Shown: positions 55,592-63,275 of the stretch, one piece after another
Numbering within the stretch: position 1 is the stretch's first letter
How the letters are laid out: each line of letters opens with the position of its first letter
Notes under the pieces: generated by a model
Seen by the model: the letters and a program-made list of their open reading frames with translations, nothing else
What the model was told of the DNA's origin: nothing
The model's database searches: none
Assembly (NCBI RefSeq): GCF_013426975.1
Contig: NZ_JACCPY010000003.1
Span: 1-64,000 of the forward strand
Length of the DNA stretch: 64,000 nt
DNA from: Sphaerotilus sulfidivorans
GTDB taxonomy: Bacteria; Pseudomonadota; Gammaproteobacteria; Burkholderiales; Burkholderiaceae_C
Direction: 5' to 3'
Position numbers and translations under genes: made by a program

Positions 55592-57802
55592 ATGACATCG
55601 AAGTTCAGTCCCCCTTCCCTGGCCGCGCTGGTGAGCCGGCTCTGGCGCCGCCCGGCCGCGCGGCTCGCGCCGCTGGTGCTGGCCACGCTGGCCAGCCTGC
55701 CGGCCGCCGCCCAGTCGCGCGACACGCTGGTGCTGCTGGTGCCCGACGACGCGGTGGCCAGCAGCTGGCCGGTCAAGGTGTGGACCGACTCCGCCGCCGA
55801 GGAAGGCGTGAAGCTGCAGACCATGACCAGCTCGCAGTTCCTCGCGCTGGGCAGCAGCTCGGCCGCGAAGATCTCCGGCCTGATCATGCCCGACAGCGCC
55901 CATGTCAAGGCCAGCGATGCGGTGGTGGCTGCGGTCAAGCAGTACACCAACCTCGGCGGCAAGCTGATGCTGGTCTATGACGCCGGCGCGCTGACCGACG
56001 CCGGCTTCTACGCACCGACCAAGTCGCGCTTCTCCGATCTGGTCGGCGTCGACTACACCCTGTACGACAGCCTGCGCGACCGCGTCGTCGGCTTCGGCCC
56101 GGTCGTGGGTACCAAGGCGCGGCTGGAGAAGCTCTCGCTGCCGCCGGGCAAGTACCTGCCCTACGTGTCGGCCAGCAGCACGGCCGGCACCAGCAGCACC
56201 ACCACCTTCGTGCCGGCCAGCGCCAGCGATCCGGGCGGCACCCGCCACATGCAGTCGGCCATCATGGCGCGCGCGATGAAGCGCATCGACGCCAGCTCGC
56301 TGAACGTGCGCAAGCGCCAGACGCTGGCGGTGCGCAACCTGCTCGGCCTGAACGCGCTGCCGGTGCCCAGCGTCAGTCTGTCGACCAAGGTGAGCGCAGC
56401 CACCTCGACGCTGCCGCTGCTGTCGCTCAGCTCGGTGCAGATCACCACCGACTTCCTGCGCGCACTGCTGTCGGGCGGCAGCTATGTCGACCAGAGCGGC
56501 ACCACCAGCACCGCCGACAGCACCCCGCAGGCGATCAGCACCTACGGCTACGGCTACGCCGACTACTTCAGCTATGTCACCACCGGCAGCTTCGGCGGCA
56601 ATGTCTGGCTGTCCTCGCCCGATCACGGCCTGGTGGCCGGCACGCGCAATGTCGGCAGCGGCCAGGTGCTGTTCGTCAACATGCCGCTGGGCTATTTCAA
56701 GGCCGTCGGCACCGACTCGGCGCCGCTGCACGGCTTCCTCGACGCCTTCGCCCGCGATGTGGTGAAGCTGCCGACCATGTCGGTCCAGCCGCGCGGCAAG
56801 GGCGGCCTGATCTACAACTGGCACATCGACGACGGCGACGATCTGACCGCCGACGCCAAGTACCTGCTCGACAGCACCTCGGTGCTGAAGCGCGGCCCGT
56901 TCTCGATCCACTTCACCGCCGGCCCGGACGTGGTCTCGCTCGGCGACGGCAACGGCATGAGCCTGGACACCAATGCCGCCGCACAGACGCAGTTCAAGCG
57001 CATCCGCGACCTGCCGGTCGGCCATCAGATCGGCTCGCACGGCGGCTGGAACCATGACCTCTACGGCCTGGGCGCCAGCGAGGACAACGCCGCCACCTAT
57101 CTGCCGTGGCTGGAGCTCAACCATGCCGCCGTCGACCGCCTGAACGGCAAGCGCGCCACCGAATACTCGGCCCCGCAGGGCAACAACCCGACCTGGGCGG
57201 TGAACTGGCTGGAGAACCGCGGCGTGGTCGGCATGTACTTCGTCGGCGACACCGGCGCGGCCGGCGTGCGCTCCTGGCGCGCCGGCAACCGGCTGACCCG
57301 GTCGATGTGGAGCTTCCCGATCGTGCCGCTGGGCAAGTACGCCACCTTCGAGGAGTTCGAGGAGTTCGGCATCAGCGACCAGCAGTCGGGCCAGTGGCTG
57401 CTCGACCTGCAGAGCTTCGTGGTCAACCAGCGCACCAACCGGATGTTCTACAACCATCCGCCGGGCGCACGCGGCCACCTGCCGGCCCTGGCGCCGATGC
57501 TGCAGCGGGCAGACTGGCTGCAGGCCATGGGCAAGTTCAAGTGGTACACCATGACCGAGATGGCCCAGTTCGGCAACCGCCGTCTGGACGTGCAGTGGAA
57601 CGCCAGCACCAGCAACGGCTTCGCGACCTTCACCGCACGCCACGCCAGCTCGCTCAAGGACATGACCTGGCTGCTGCCGCGCGACAAGTACATGCTGCCG
57701 GTCGTGACCAGCGGCTATGGCCAGGTCGGCTACGACAGCACGAACTGGATCATCACCGCCAATGGCGGCACCGCGCTGAAGTTCGTCGCCGCCCAGCGCT
57801 GA
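55592..57802 (+). CDS. Polysaccharide deacetylase-like protein B (NodB-type)
   Basis: A 736-residue secreted paralogue of protein A. A signal peptide (APLVLATLASLPAAAQ) precedes a Rossmann-like N-domain (DTLVLLVPDDAVASSWPVKV; GGKLMLVYDAGALTDAGFYA; SRFSDLVGVDYTLYDSL, which aligns with SRLSDLAGVDYGLYGEL of protein A) and a Ser/Thr-rich insert. The deacetylase domain follows with Trp410-His-Ile-Asp-Asp414, His478-Gln-Ile-Gly-Ser-His483, EYSAPQGNNPTW, YFVGDTG and YNHPPG. The C-terminal beta domain contains DMTWLLPRDKYMLPV. Compared with A it has a cleavable signal instead of an anchor, which suggests A acts at the membrane and B further out. A heptamer repeat and an AGAGAG site precede it. Confidence 0.82.
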   Translation: MTSKFSPPSLAALVSRLWRRPAARLAPLVLATLASLPAAAQSRDTLVLLVPDDAVASSWPVKVWTDSAAEEGVKLQTMTSSQFLALGSSSAAKISGLIMPDSAHVKASDAVVAAVKQYTNLGGKLMLVYDAGALTDAGFYAPTKSRFSDLVGVDYTLYDSLRDRVVGFGPVVGTKARLEKLSLPPGKYLPYVSASSTAGTSSTTTFVPASASDPGGTRHMQSAIMARAMKRIDASSLNVRKRQTLAVRNLLGLNALPVPSVSLSTKVSAATSTLPLLSLSSVQITTDFLRALLSGGSYVDQSGTTSTADSTPQAISTYGYGYADYFSYVTTGSFGGNVWLSSPDHGLVAGTRNVGSGQVLFVNMPLGYFKAVGTDSAPLHGFLDAFARDVVKLPTMSVQPRGKGGLIYNWHIDDGDDLTADAKYLLDSTSVLKRGPFSIHFTAGPDVVSLGDGNGMSLDTNAAAQTQFKRIRDLPVGHQIGSHGGWNHDLYGLGASEDNAATYLPWLELNHAAVDRLNGKRATEYSAPQGNNPTWAVNWLENRGVVGMYFVGDTGAAGVRSWRAGNRLTRSMWSFPIVPLGKYATFEEFEEFGISDQQSGQWLLDLQSFVVNQRTNRMFYNHPPGARGHLPALAPMLQRADWLQAMGKFKWYTMTEMAQFGNRRLDVQWNASTSNGFATFTARHASSLKDMTWLLPRDKYMLPVVTSGYGQVGYDSTNWIITANGGTALKFVAAQR

Positions 57803-57859
57803 GCGCTGCCGCCACCGGCCCGATGACCTGACGGCGCGTGGCAGCACCCTCAGGGTTCA

Positions 57860-57911
57860 GGCAGGATGAAGACGATCTGTCGCAGAATCGCGGCCGTCTC
57901 TTCATCCTGCC
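57860..57911. repeat. 13-bp perfect inverted repeat upstream of the DUF1232 gene
   Basis: GGCAGGATGAAGA (57860-57872) pairs exactly with TCTTCATCCTGCC (57899-57911) around a 26-nt spacer. The right arm ends 5 bp before the ribosome-binding site of the next gene. No T-run follows, so it is more likely an operator or a leader hairpin than a terminator. Confidence 0.8.
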
Positions 57912-57928
57912 GTCATGGAGGTTGCGTG

Positions 57929-58261
57929 ATGTGGAAGCGTCTGACCCTGATCTGGTCGCTGGTGCGAGGTGATGCCAAGGTGGCCTGGCATGCCTTCAGG
58001 CACCCGCATGCGCCGGGCTGGTTCCGTGCCGGCGTGATCGGCCTGGGGCTCTATCTGTTCTCGCCGGTCGATCTGATTCCGGACATCCTGCCGCTGCTCG
58101 GCCTGGCCGACGATCTGGTGCTGGTGCCGCTGGCGCTGCACTGGCTGCTGTCGCGGCTGCCGGCCGAGGTGCTGCAGGAAGCACGGCGGCGGGCCGCCGG
58201 CCAGCCGGCGGGTGATGCTCGCCATCCGGGCCGGGCGCCGCTGGTCAAGCGGGTCGACTGA
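57929..58261 (+). CDS. YkvA/DUF1232 membrane protein
   Basis: A 110-residue protein with the DUF1232 signature YLFSPVDLIPDILPLLGLAD and one or two hydrophobic helices (AGVIGLGLYLFSPV; DDLVLVPLALHWLLS). DUF1232 proteins are widespread and uncharacterised. The ATG at 57929 has a strong GGAGG site 7 nt upstream, which decides the start against an in-frame ATG at 57866 lying in the inverted repeat. Confidence 0.9.
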   Translation: MWKRLTLIWSLVRGDAKVAWHAFRHPHAPGWFRAGVIGLGLYLFSPVDLIPDILPLLGLADDLVLVPLALHWLLSRLPAEVLQEARRRAAGQPAGDARHPGRAPLVKRVD

Positions 58262-58283
58262 GACCGGCGCACCGCGCACCGGC

Positions 58284-58289
58284 TACCAT
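58284..58289 (+). promoter_or_regulatory. -10-like element of the S4-domain gene
   Basis: GCTACCAT (TACCAT at 58284-58289) ends 7 nt before the ATG, identical in sequence and distance to the element before queF. Confidence 0.45.
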
Positions 58290-58296
58290 CGGGCGG

Positions 58297-58527
58297 ATGA
58301 ACCTGATCGACTTCGAACTGCGCGGCGACTTCATCCCGCTCGATGCCCTGCTGAAGGCCACCGCCGTCGCGCACAGCGGCGGCGCGGCCAAGACCCTGGT
58401 GGCCGATGGCCAGGTCCAGGTGGACGGCCAGCCCGAATCCCGCAAGACCTGCAAGATCCGCGCAGGCCAGGAGGTGGTGGTCGAGGCGGCCCATGTGCGC
58501 ATCCGGGTGCATGCGCCCCCGCTCTGA
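58297..58527 (+). CDS. Small S4-domain RNA-binding protein (YbcJ-like)
   Basis: A 76-residue protein consisting almost wholly of an S4 RNA-binding fold: FIPLDALLKATAVAHSGGAA, then TLVADGQVQVDGQPESRKTC, ending in a beta strand (QEVVVEAAHVRIRVH). It resembles YbcJ of E. coli, an RNA-binding protein of unknown target. A -10-like element with no Shine-Dalgarno precedes it. Confidence 0.92.
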   Translation: MNLIDFELRGDFIPLDALLKATAVAHSGGAAKTLVADGQVQVDGQPESRKTCKIRAGQEVVVEAAHVRIRVHAPPL

Positions 58528-58635
58528 ACCCGCCCGGATGCCGGCCCTGCCAAGATCAGGGTTATCCCGGGGAACTTGCGAACCGCGAAACCGGTCTCAT
58601 CTGGCGTGTTCAACCTCACTCTCGACGAGACCGCG

Positions 58636-59613
58636 ATGAAAACCTTCCTGCGCACTGCCGTGTGCGTGCTGGCCCTGTCCACCGCCCTGGCTCCGACGCT
58701 GGCCGAAGCCAAGCGCCTGGGCGGCGGCGGCTCCTCCGGAATGCAGCGCAGCGCACCGGCCCCGAAACCCGCACAGCAGCCGGGAACGCCCGCCCAGGCG
58801 CCCAACCAGGCACCGGTGCAGCAGGCCGTGCCGGGCGCGGCCACGGCGGCCACCGGCGCAGCGGCCGCCGCAGGCAAGCGTTCCTGGATGGGCCCGCTGG
58901 CGGGTCTGGCTGCCGGCATCGGCCTGGCGGCGCTGCTGAGCCACTTCGGTCTGGGCGAAGCCTTCGCCGACATGATGATGATCGCGCTGCTGGCGCTGGT
59001 GGCGGTCTTCGCCATTCGCTGGCTGATGAACCGCAATCGCAAGACCGCACCGACGCTGGCCCCCGCCGGTGCAGGCGCCGGCTTCGGCGGCCAGCCGATG
59101 CAGCGTGGCAGCCATGAGGCCAGCTGGCCGAGCCCCGCGGCCCCGCAACAGGGCAACGGTCCGTCGGTGGCCATGCCCGGCAGCGCGGCAGCCAGCTTCG
59201 GTGCCGCACCGGCTGCAGCCGCCTTCGCCCCGTCGCTGCCGGCCGACTTCGACCGTGCCGGCTTCGAGCGCGCGGCCCGGATGATCTTCATCCGCATGCA
59301 GGCAGCCAACGACCGCGCCGACCTCGAGGATCTGCGCCGCTTCACCACGCCGGAAATGTTCGCCGCGGTCCGCGTCGACCTGCAGGACCGCCAGGGTGCG
59401 GCGCAGCAGACCGACGTGGTCGAAGTGCGCGCCGAGGCGATCGACTTCGCCCGCGAGAGCGACCGCGACATCGTCAGCGTGCGCTACAGCGGCCTGATCC
59501 GCGAGGAGGCCGGCCGTGACGCCACCGCCTTCGACGAGATCTGGCATCTGGTGCGCGAGCATGCACGCAGCGACGGCAACTGGCTGATCGCCGGCATCCA
59601 GCAGAGCCACTGA
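58636..59613 (+). CDS. Tim44-like domain membrane protein
   Basis: A 325-residue protein. It has an N-terminal signal-like segment (VCVLALSTALAPTLAEAK), a Gly/Pro/Ala/Gln-rich low-complexity region (about 30-75), one or two membrane helices (GPLAGLAAGIGLAALLSHF; MMMIALLALVAVFAIRWLM), another disordered stretch and a C-terminal Tim44/MbA-type domain (FERAARMIFIRMQAANDRAD; FDEIWHLVREHARSDGNWLI). Bacterial relatives are thought to be membrane-associated scaffolds. The ATG at 58636 places the signal at the N-terminus. It converges with the cyclase gene. Confidence 0.9.
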   Translation: MKTFLRTAVCVLALSTALAPTLAEAKRLGGGGSSGMQRSAPAPKPAQQPGTPAQAPNQAPVQQAVPGAATAATGAAAAAGKRSWMGPLAGLAAGIGLAALLSHFGLGEAFADMMMIALLALVAVFAIRWLMNRNRKTAPTLAPAGAGAGFGGQPMQRGSHEASWPSPAAPQQGNGPSVAMPGSAAASFGAAPAAAAFAPSLPADFDRAGFERAARMIFIRMQAANDRADLEDLRRFTTPEMFAAVRVDLQDRQGAAQQTDVVEVRAEAIDFARESDRDIVSVRYSGLIREEAGRDATAFDEIWHLVREHARSDGNWLIAGIQQSH

Positions 59614-59632
59614 GCGGCAGACAGCGCTCGGC

Positions 59633-60823
59633 TCAGAGCGGGTTCAGACTGACCCAGCCGCTGGTCTGAACCTGGTTGCGGCCGGCATGCTTGGCACGGT
59701 AGAGCAGCATGTCGGCCCGCGCGAAGAGCTGGTCGGCCGAGGGCGTCATCCGCTCGGCCAGCGGGTCGAAGACCACCGTGCCGGCCGACACCGTCACCTT
59801 CAGCCGCACCGCGCCCGGCTGCTCGACCACCAGCCACTCGACCTCGCGGCGCAGCGCATCGACCACCTCATGCGCGCCGGACCGGTCGGTCGACGGCAGC
59901 ACCACGCAGAACTCCTCGCCGCCCATGCGGCCGAAGATGTCCGAATGACGCAGCCGTGAGCGCACCGCCTGCGCGAAGCCTTGCAGCACCGCATCGCCCG
60001 CCGCATGGCCGTGGCTGTCGTTGATGCGCTTGAAATGATCCAGATCCAGCAGCACCAGCGCCAGCGGACGCCGCTCGCGCCGGCTGCGCTCGATCTCGTG
60101 GCCGACCAGCGTGCGGGTGGCACCACGGTTCAGGCAGCCGGTCAGACCATCGGTGGTGGCCATCTGTTCGAGCTGCGCCGCGCTGCGCTCGAAGCTCGCC
60201 ATCAGCAGGCCGAACATGATCGAGAAGGCGCCGAAGCTCATCGTCAGGAACAGCCAGGCACTCAGCGGACTGGTCGGCTGCAGCAGCGAGACCGGCGCCT
60301 GCGTGGCCAGATGGGGATCTGCAGCACGTGCCATCGCACTCAGCCCGCCCACCAGCCCACCCACCAGCACCATGCGCAGCGCACGCTCGCGGCCATGGCG
60401 CATCACCCGCCACAGGATCGGCAGCAGCAGCACAGCCAGCCACAGATTGACCCACGAAACGATCCAGGCATAGGCCGCGCCTTGCATCAGCAGCAGCGCG
60501 AGACCGATCGCACCGCCCAGCAGCAGCAGCAGATCGCAGCGGCTGAAGCTCCGGCCGGTCAGCAGACAGCGTGCGGCGGCACTCAGCAGCACCGCACCGA
60601 GAGCGATGCTGGTGTTGGACAGCAGCAGCCAGAGCGGGCCGGACAGCTGCTGGCGCCACATCAGCAGCAGATCGCCGACACAGATCGCCAGCATGGCCAG
60701 CAGCAGCAGCCGGATCTCCGGCCGTCGGCCCAGCACGGTACCCCGCACCGTCAGCAGGTGAACCAGAAGCAGCGCATGGCACAGCAGCAGCGCCAGCAGC
60801 AGCGTGGCAATATCCTTGGTCAT
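59633..60823 (-). CDS. Membrane diguanylate cyclase (GGDEF domain)
   Basis: A 396-residue protein with six to eight hydrophobic helices in the first roughly 215 residues (ATLLLALLLCHALLLVHLL; LLLLAMLAICVGDLLLMW and others) forming an uncharacterised membrane sensor. The C-terminal GGDEF domain has the active-site variant GRMGGEEFCVVLP, preceded by DGLTGCLNRGATRTLV and LVLLDLDHFKRINDSHGHAA. GGEEF is catalytically competent, and no obvious RxxD inhibitory site is seen just upstream. The ATG at 60823 is chosen because of a GGGAG site about 9 nt before it; a GTG three codons earlier overlaps that site. Confidence 0.94.
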   Translation of the reverse strand: MTKDIATLLLALLLCHALLLVHLLTVRGTVLGRRPEIRLLLLAMLAICVGDLLLMWRQQLSGPLWLLLSNTSIALGAVLLSAAARCLLTGRSFSRCDLLLLLGGAIGLALLLMQGAAYAWIVSWVNLWLAVLLLPILWRVMRHGRERALRMVLVGGLVGGLSAMARAADPHLATQAPVSLLQPTSPLSAWLFLTMSFGAFSIMFGLLMASFERSAAQLEQMATTDGLTGCLNRGATRTLVGHEIERSRRERRPLALVLLDLDHFKRINDSHGHAAGDAVLQGFAQAVRSRLRHSDIFGRMGGEEFCVVLPSTDRSGAHEVVDALRREVEWLVVEQPGAVRLKVTVSAGTVVFDPLAERMTPSADQLFARADMLLYRAKHAGRNQVQTSGWVSLNPL

Positions 60824-60979
60824 GGTCCGCACTCCCTGCGTGCCGCTTCGGGCCTTCCCGTGCTGCGGTCTGTCGCTTCATCGTGAACCTGGACCGAAGT
60901 ATGGCGCCGCACCCATGCGACACGCCCGAAAAGTGCAAGAAACCGTTCCCAGGCGCTGCTGTTTGCCAGAGATTTCACG

Positions 60980-61510
60980 ATGAGCAATACCCCTGATGGC
61001 ATGAAACCGGCACTTGCACCCAGCCGCATGGACCGGCTGCTGGTGGAGCTGCTGCGCACCCGGCGCACCCTGGCGCTGGGCACAATCGACGAGGCCGGCG
61101 GCCCGGCCGTCTCGATGGCGCCGTGGGCGCTCGATCCGGCAGGGCCCGACCTGATCATCCTGATCAGCGCCCTGGCCGCGCACACCCGGCAGCTGATGCT
61201 TCATCCGCACGCCAGCATCTTGATCTGCGCCGGCGAGGAGGCCGCCGACAGCGTGCACGCGCTGCCGCGCGCCACGCTGCAGGTCGAGGCGCTGCACCCC
61301 AAGTCGGGCAGCGACGATGCCCGCGCGGCGCTGGCGATCTACATCGCGCGCCATCCGGCCGGAGAGATGCTGGCCAGCCTGCCGGACTTCAGCGTGGTGC
61401 GGCTGCGGGTGCAGGCGGCGCGCCAGATTGCCGGCTTCGGTGCGGCGCGCGATGTCAGTGCCGCACGCCTGCGCGAGCTGCTGCGCGAAAGCGACAACTC
61501 GACGGCCTAG
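60980..61510 (+). CDS. Pyridoxamine 5'-phosphate oxidase-like (FMN split-barrel, HugZ-type) protein
   Basis: A 176-residue FMN-binding split-barrel protein. Typical segments are LLRTRRTLALGTIDEAGGPA, LISALAAHTRQLMLHPHASI and PDFSVVRLRVQAARQIAGFG, the last with the HugZ/heme-utilisation-like pattern preceding a flavin contact. Relatives degrade heme or bind flavin; the exact role is open because the C-terminal heme-binding domain of HugZ is absent. Confidence 0.86.
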   Translation: MSNTPDGMKPALAPSRMDRLLVELLRTRRTLALGTIDEAGGPAVSMAPWALDPAGPDLIILISALAAHTRQLMLHPHASILICAGEEAADSVHALPRATLQVEALHPKSGSDDARAALAIYIARHPAGEMLASLPDFSVVRLRVQAARQIAGFGAARDVSAARLRELLRESDNSTA

Positions 61511-61554
61511 CCCAAGGAAGGTGGCGCCGCAACCGGAAATCCGTCACATTCGAT

Positions 61555-61572
61555 ATGTGCAATATTGCACAT
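61555..61572. promoter_or_regulatory. 18-bp perfect palindrome upstream of mscS
   Basis: ATGTGCAATATTGCACAT is fully self-complementary and AT-rich compared with its surroundings. It ends 2 bp before the GAGGAGG ribosome-binding site of mscS. It could be an operator for a dimeric regulator, or a hairpin masking the site. Confidence 0.65.
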
Positions 61573-61588
61573 TCGAGGAGGATTTCTG

Positions 61589-62395
61589 ATGAACATCGAC
61601 ACGATCCAGACCTTCCTGGGCACCACTGCGATCGACCTGCTGATGAAGATCGGCGCCGCGCTGATCTTCTGGATCGTCGGCCGCTGGCTGATCTCCAAGG
61701 TGGTGCACCTGATCCAGGCGGGCATGAACCGCAACTCGATCGACCCGACGCTGACCAAGTACCTCGGCTCGATCATCACCATCGCGCTGAACATCACCCT
61801 GGTGCTGGGCATCCTGGGCTACTTCGGCATCCAGACCACCTCGTTCGCGGCGATGCTGGCCGGCGCGGGCGTGGCCATCGGCGCGGCCTGGAGCGGCATG
61901 CTGGGCAACTTCGCCGCCGGCGCCTTCATGCTGGTGCTGCGGCCGTTCAAGGTCGGCGACTTCGTCTCGATCGGCGGCGTGACCGGCACGGTGCACGAGC
62001 TCGGCCTGTTCGGCACCACGATCATCACGCCGGACAATGTGATGACCATCGTCGGCAACGGCAAGGTCTTCGGCGACACGGTGCAGAACTACTCGGCGCT
62101 GCCGGTGCGCCGCGTCGAGCGCACCGCGCAGCTGGCGCAGGGCGTCGATCCGCTGGACGCGATCACGCGCCTGAAGGCGGCCATCGCGCAGATCCCCAAT
62201 GTCGCGCAGAGCCCGGCGCCGGAGATCAACCTGCTCGACTTCAAGCTCGAGGGAGCGGTGATCGCGGTGCGGCCCTACACCCACACCGACCATTACTGGC
62301 AGGTCTATTTCGACACCAACGAGGCGATCGCGCGCGTCGGCCAGGAAGCCGGCTGGCCGGTGCCGGCCGCCCACCACAAGGTGGTCCAGGCCTGA
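61589..62395 (+). CDS. mscS: Small-conductance mechanosensitive channel MscS
   Basis: A 268-residue channel that relieves osmotic downshock. The membrane part has three helices: about 15-40 (IDLLMKIGAALIFWIVGRWL), 60-85 (LGSIITIALNITLVLGILGY) and the pore-lining TM3 with the glycine/alanine pattern AGAGVAIGAAWSGMLGNFAA. The beta domain has RPFKVGDFVSIGGVTGTVHE and a C-terminal vestibule domain (TDHYWQVYFDTNEAIARV). Its length matches minimal MscS. A strong GAGGAGG site precedes the ATG at 61589. Its stop abuts the stop of the convergent mgsA. Confidence 0.96.
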   Translation: MNIDTIQTFLGTTAIDLLMKIGAALIFWIVGRWLISKVVHLIQAGMNRNSIDPTLTKYLGSIITIALNITLVLGILGYFGIQTTSFAAMLAGAGVAIGAAWSGMLGNFAAGAFMLVLRPFKVGDFVSIGGVTGTVHELGLFGTTIITPDNVMTIVGNGKVFGDTVQNYSALPVRRVERTAQLAQGVDPLDAITRLKAAIAQIPNVAQSPAPEINLLDFKLEGAVIAVRPYTHTDHYWQVYFDTNEAIARVGQEAGWPVPAAHHKVVQA

Positions 62396-62812
62396 TCAGG
62401 CCGAGGCTGCGCGCGGCAGCAGCTGATCGAGCAGCAGCCGCGCGGTGCTGGCGTTGGTCGCGCACGGCACGTCATGCACATCGCAGGCGCGCACCAGCGC
62501 ATGGATGTCGGGCTCATGCGGCTGCGGCGTCATTGGATCGCGAAGAAAGACCACCGCGTCGATCTCGCCGACCGCCAGCCGCGCGCCGATCTGAAGATCG
62601 CCACCGAGCGGGCCGCTGAGCAGCCGCTCCACCTCCAGACCCAGCTCGGTGGCCAGCCGCCCGCCGGTCGTGCCGGTCGCGCACAGCGTGCAGCCCCGCA
62701 GTCGCGGGGCAAACTCCCGGGCCAGCGCGATCATGCGGTCCTTGCGGCCGTCATGGGCGATCAGGGCCAGGCGCAGCGGCCGGGACGCGCCGGCAGGATT
62801 CGATTCCGTCAT
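62396..62812 (-). CDS. mgsA: Methylglyoxal synthase
   Basis: Converts dihydroxyacetone phosphate to methylglyoxal and phosphate, a bypass of lower glycolysis under phosphate limitation. The 138 residues include [13 protein letters not shown]-type [40 protein letters not shown], the catalytic-region [20 protein letters not shown] and [18 protein letters not shown]. An AAAGGATG site precedes the ATG at 62812. It converges tail-to-tail with mscS. Confidence 0.96.
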   Translation of the reverse strand: MTESNPAGASRPLRLALIAHDGRKDRMIALAREFAPRLRGCTLCATGTTGGRLATELGLEVERLLSGPLGGDLQIGARLAVGEIDAVVFLRDPMTPQPHEPDIHALVRACDVHDVPCATNASTARLLLDQLLPRAASA

Positions 62813-63275
62813 CCATTCATCCTTTGCTGTGCGGATTTTTCGTCCGGACGATCCTAGCGGTGCGCGGTTACAGGCCGGATTCTTCCGCTTCGGGATCAGC
62901 TCGAGATCAGACGACAGACGTGCAGTCCATCAGGGAATGCGCTAGAATCTGAGTCTGCTGTTGATGCCGCTTTCACGGGCAGCACCGTTCAGCCTTTCGC
63001 ACATCCCCTCTGACCTTCCTCTTTCCCTCATCCTCCGGCAGACCGCATCCTTTTCAGGAATCGGCGACTGCGGGGCTGCAGGCGCGGTCGGCGGCGATGC
63101 TATTCGACCCCGGCAGGCTTGATTCCAATCCCCTGTACCGACCGCGAGCCAGGCGCCATGCGGATGACGCGCCTTTGCCTTCGCCGGCCTGCCATCCCGT
63201 GTTTCCACCTCGCCCGCGGCGAGCCGGAAACCCCTGCCGAATGGCGCCCGAGTGGCGCCGGATGAGAGTATTCAC
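62813..63275. other. 463-bp gene-free region with long leader of the DEAD-box gene
   Basis: Divergent region between mgsA and the helicase gene. A GCTAGAAT -10-like element at 62941-62948 would give a helicase leader of about 320 nt. Just before the start codon a hairpin GGCGCC-CGAGT-GGCGCC (63243-63259) could affect initiation. Long, structured leaders are common before cold-inducible DEAD-box helicases. I see no convincing small ORF or known riboswitch. Confidence 0.5.

Noticed and set aside
46267-57802. A Pel, Pga (PNAG), cellulose or alginate operon
   Set aside because: The GT2 lacks PilZ and BcsB/PgaD partners, the barrel lacks a fused TPR domain, and Pel-specific GT4, PelD and PelG are missing. 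Only single components resemble those systems.
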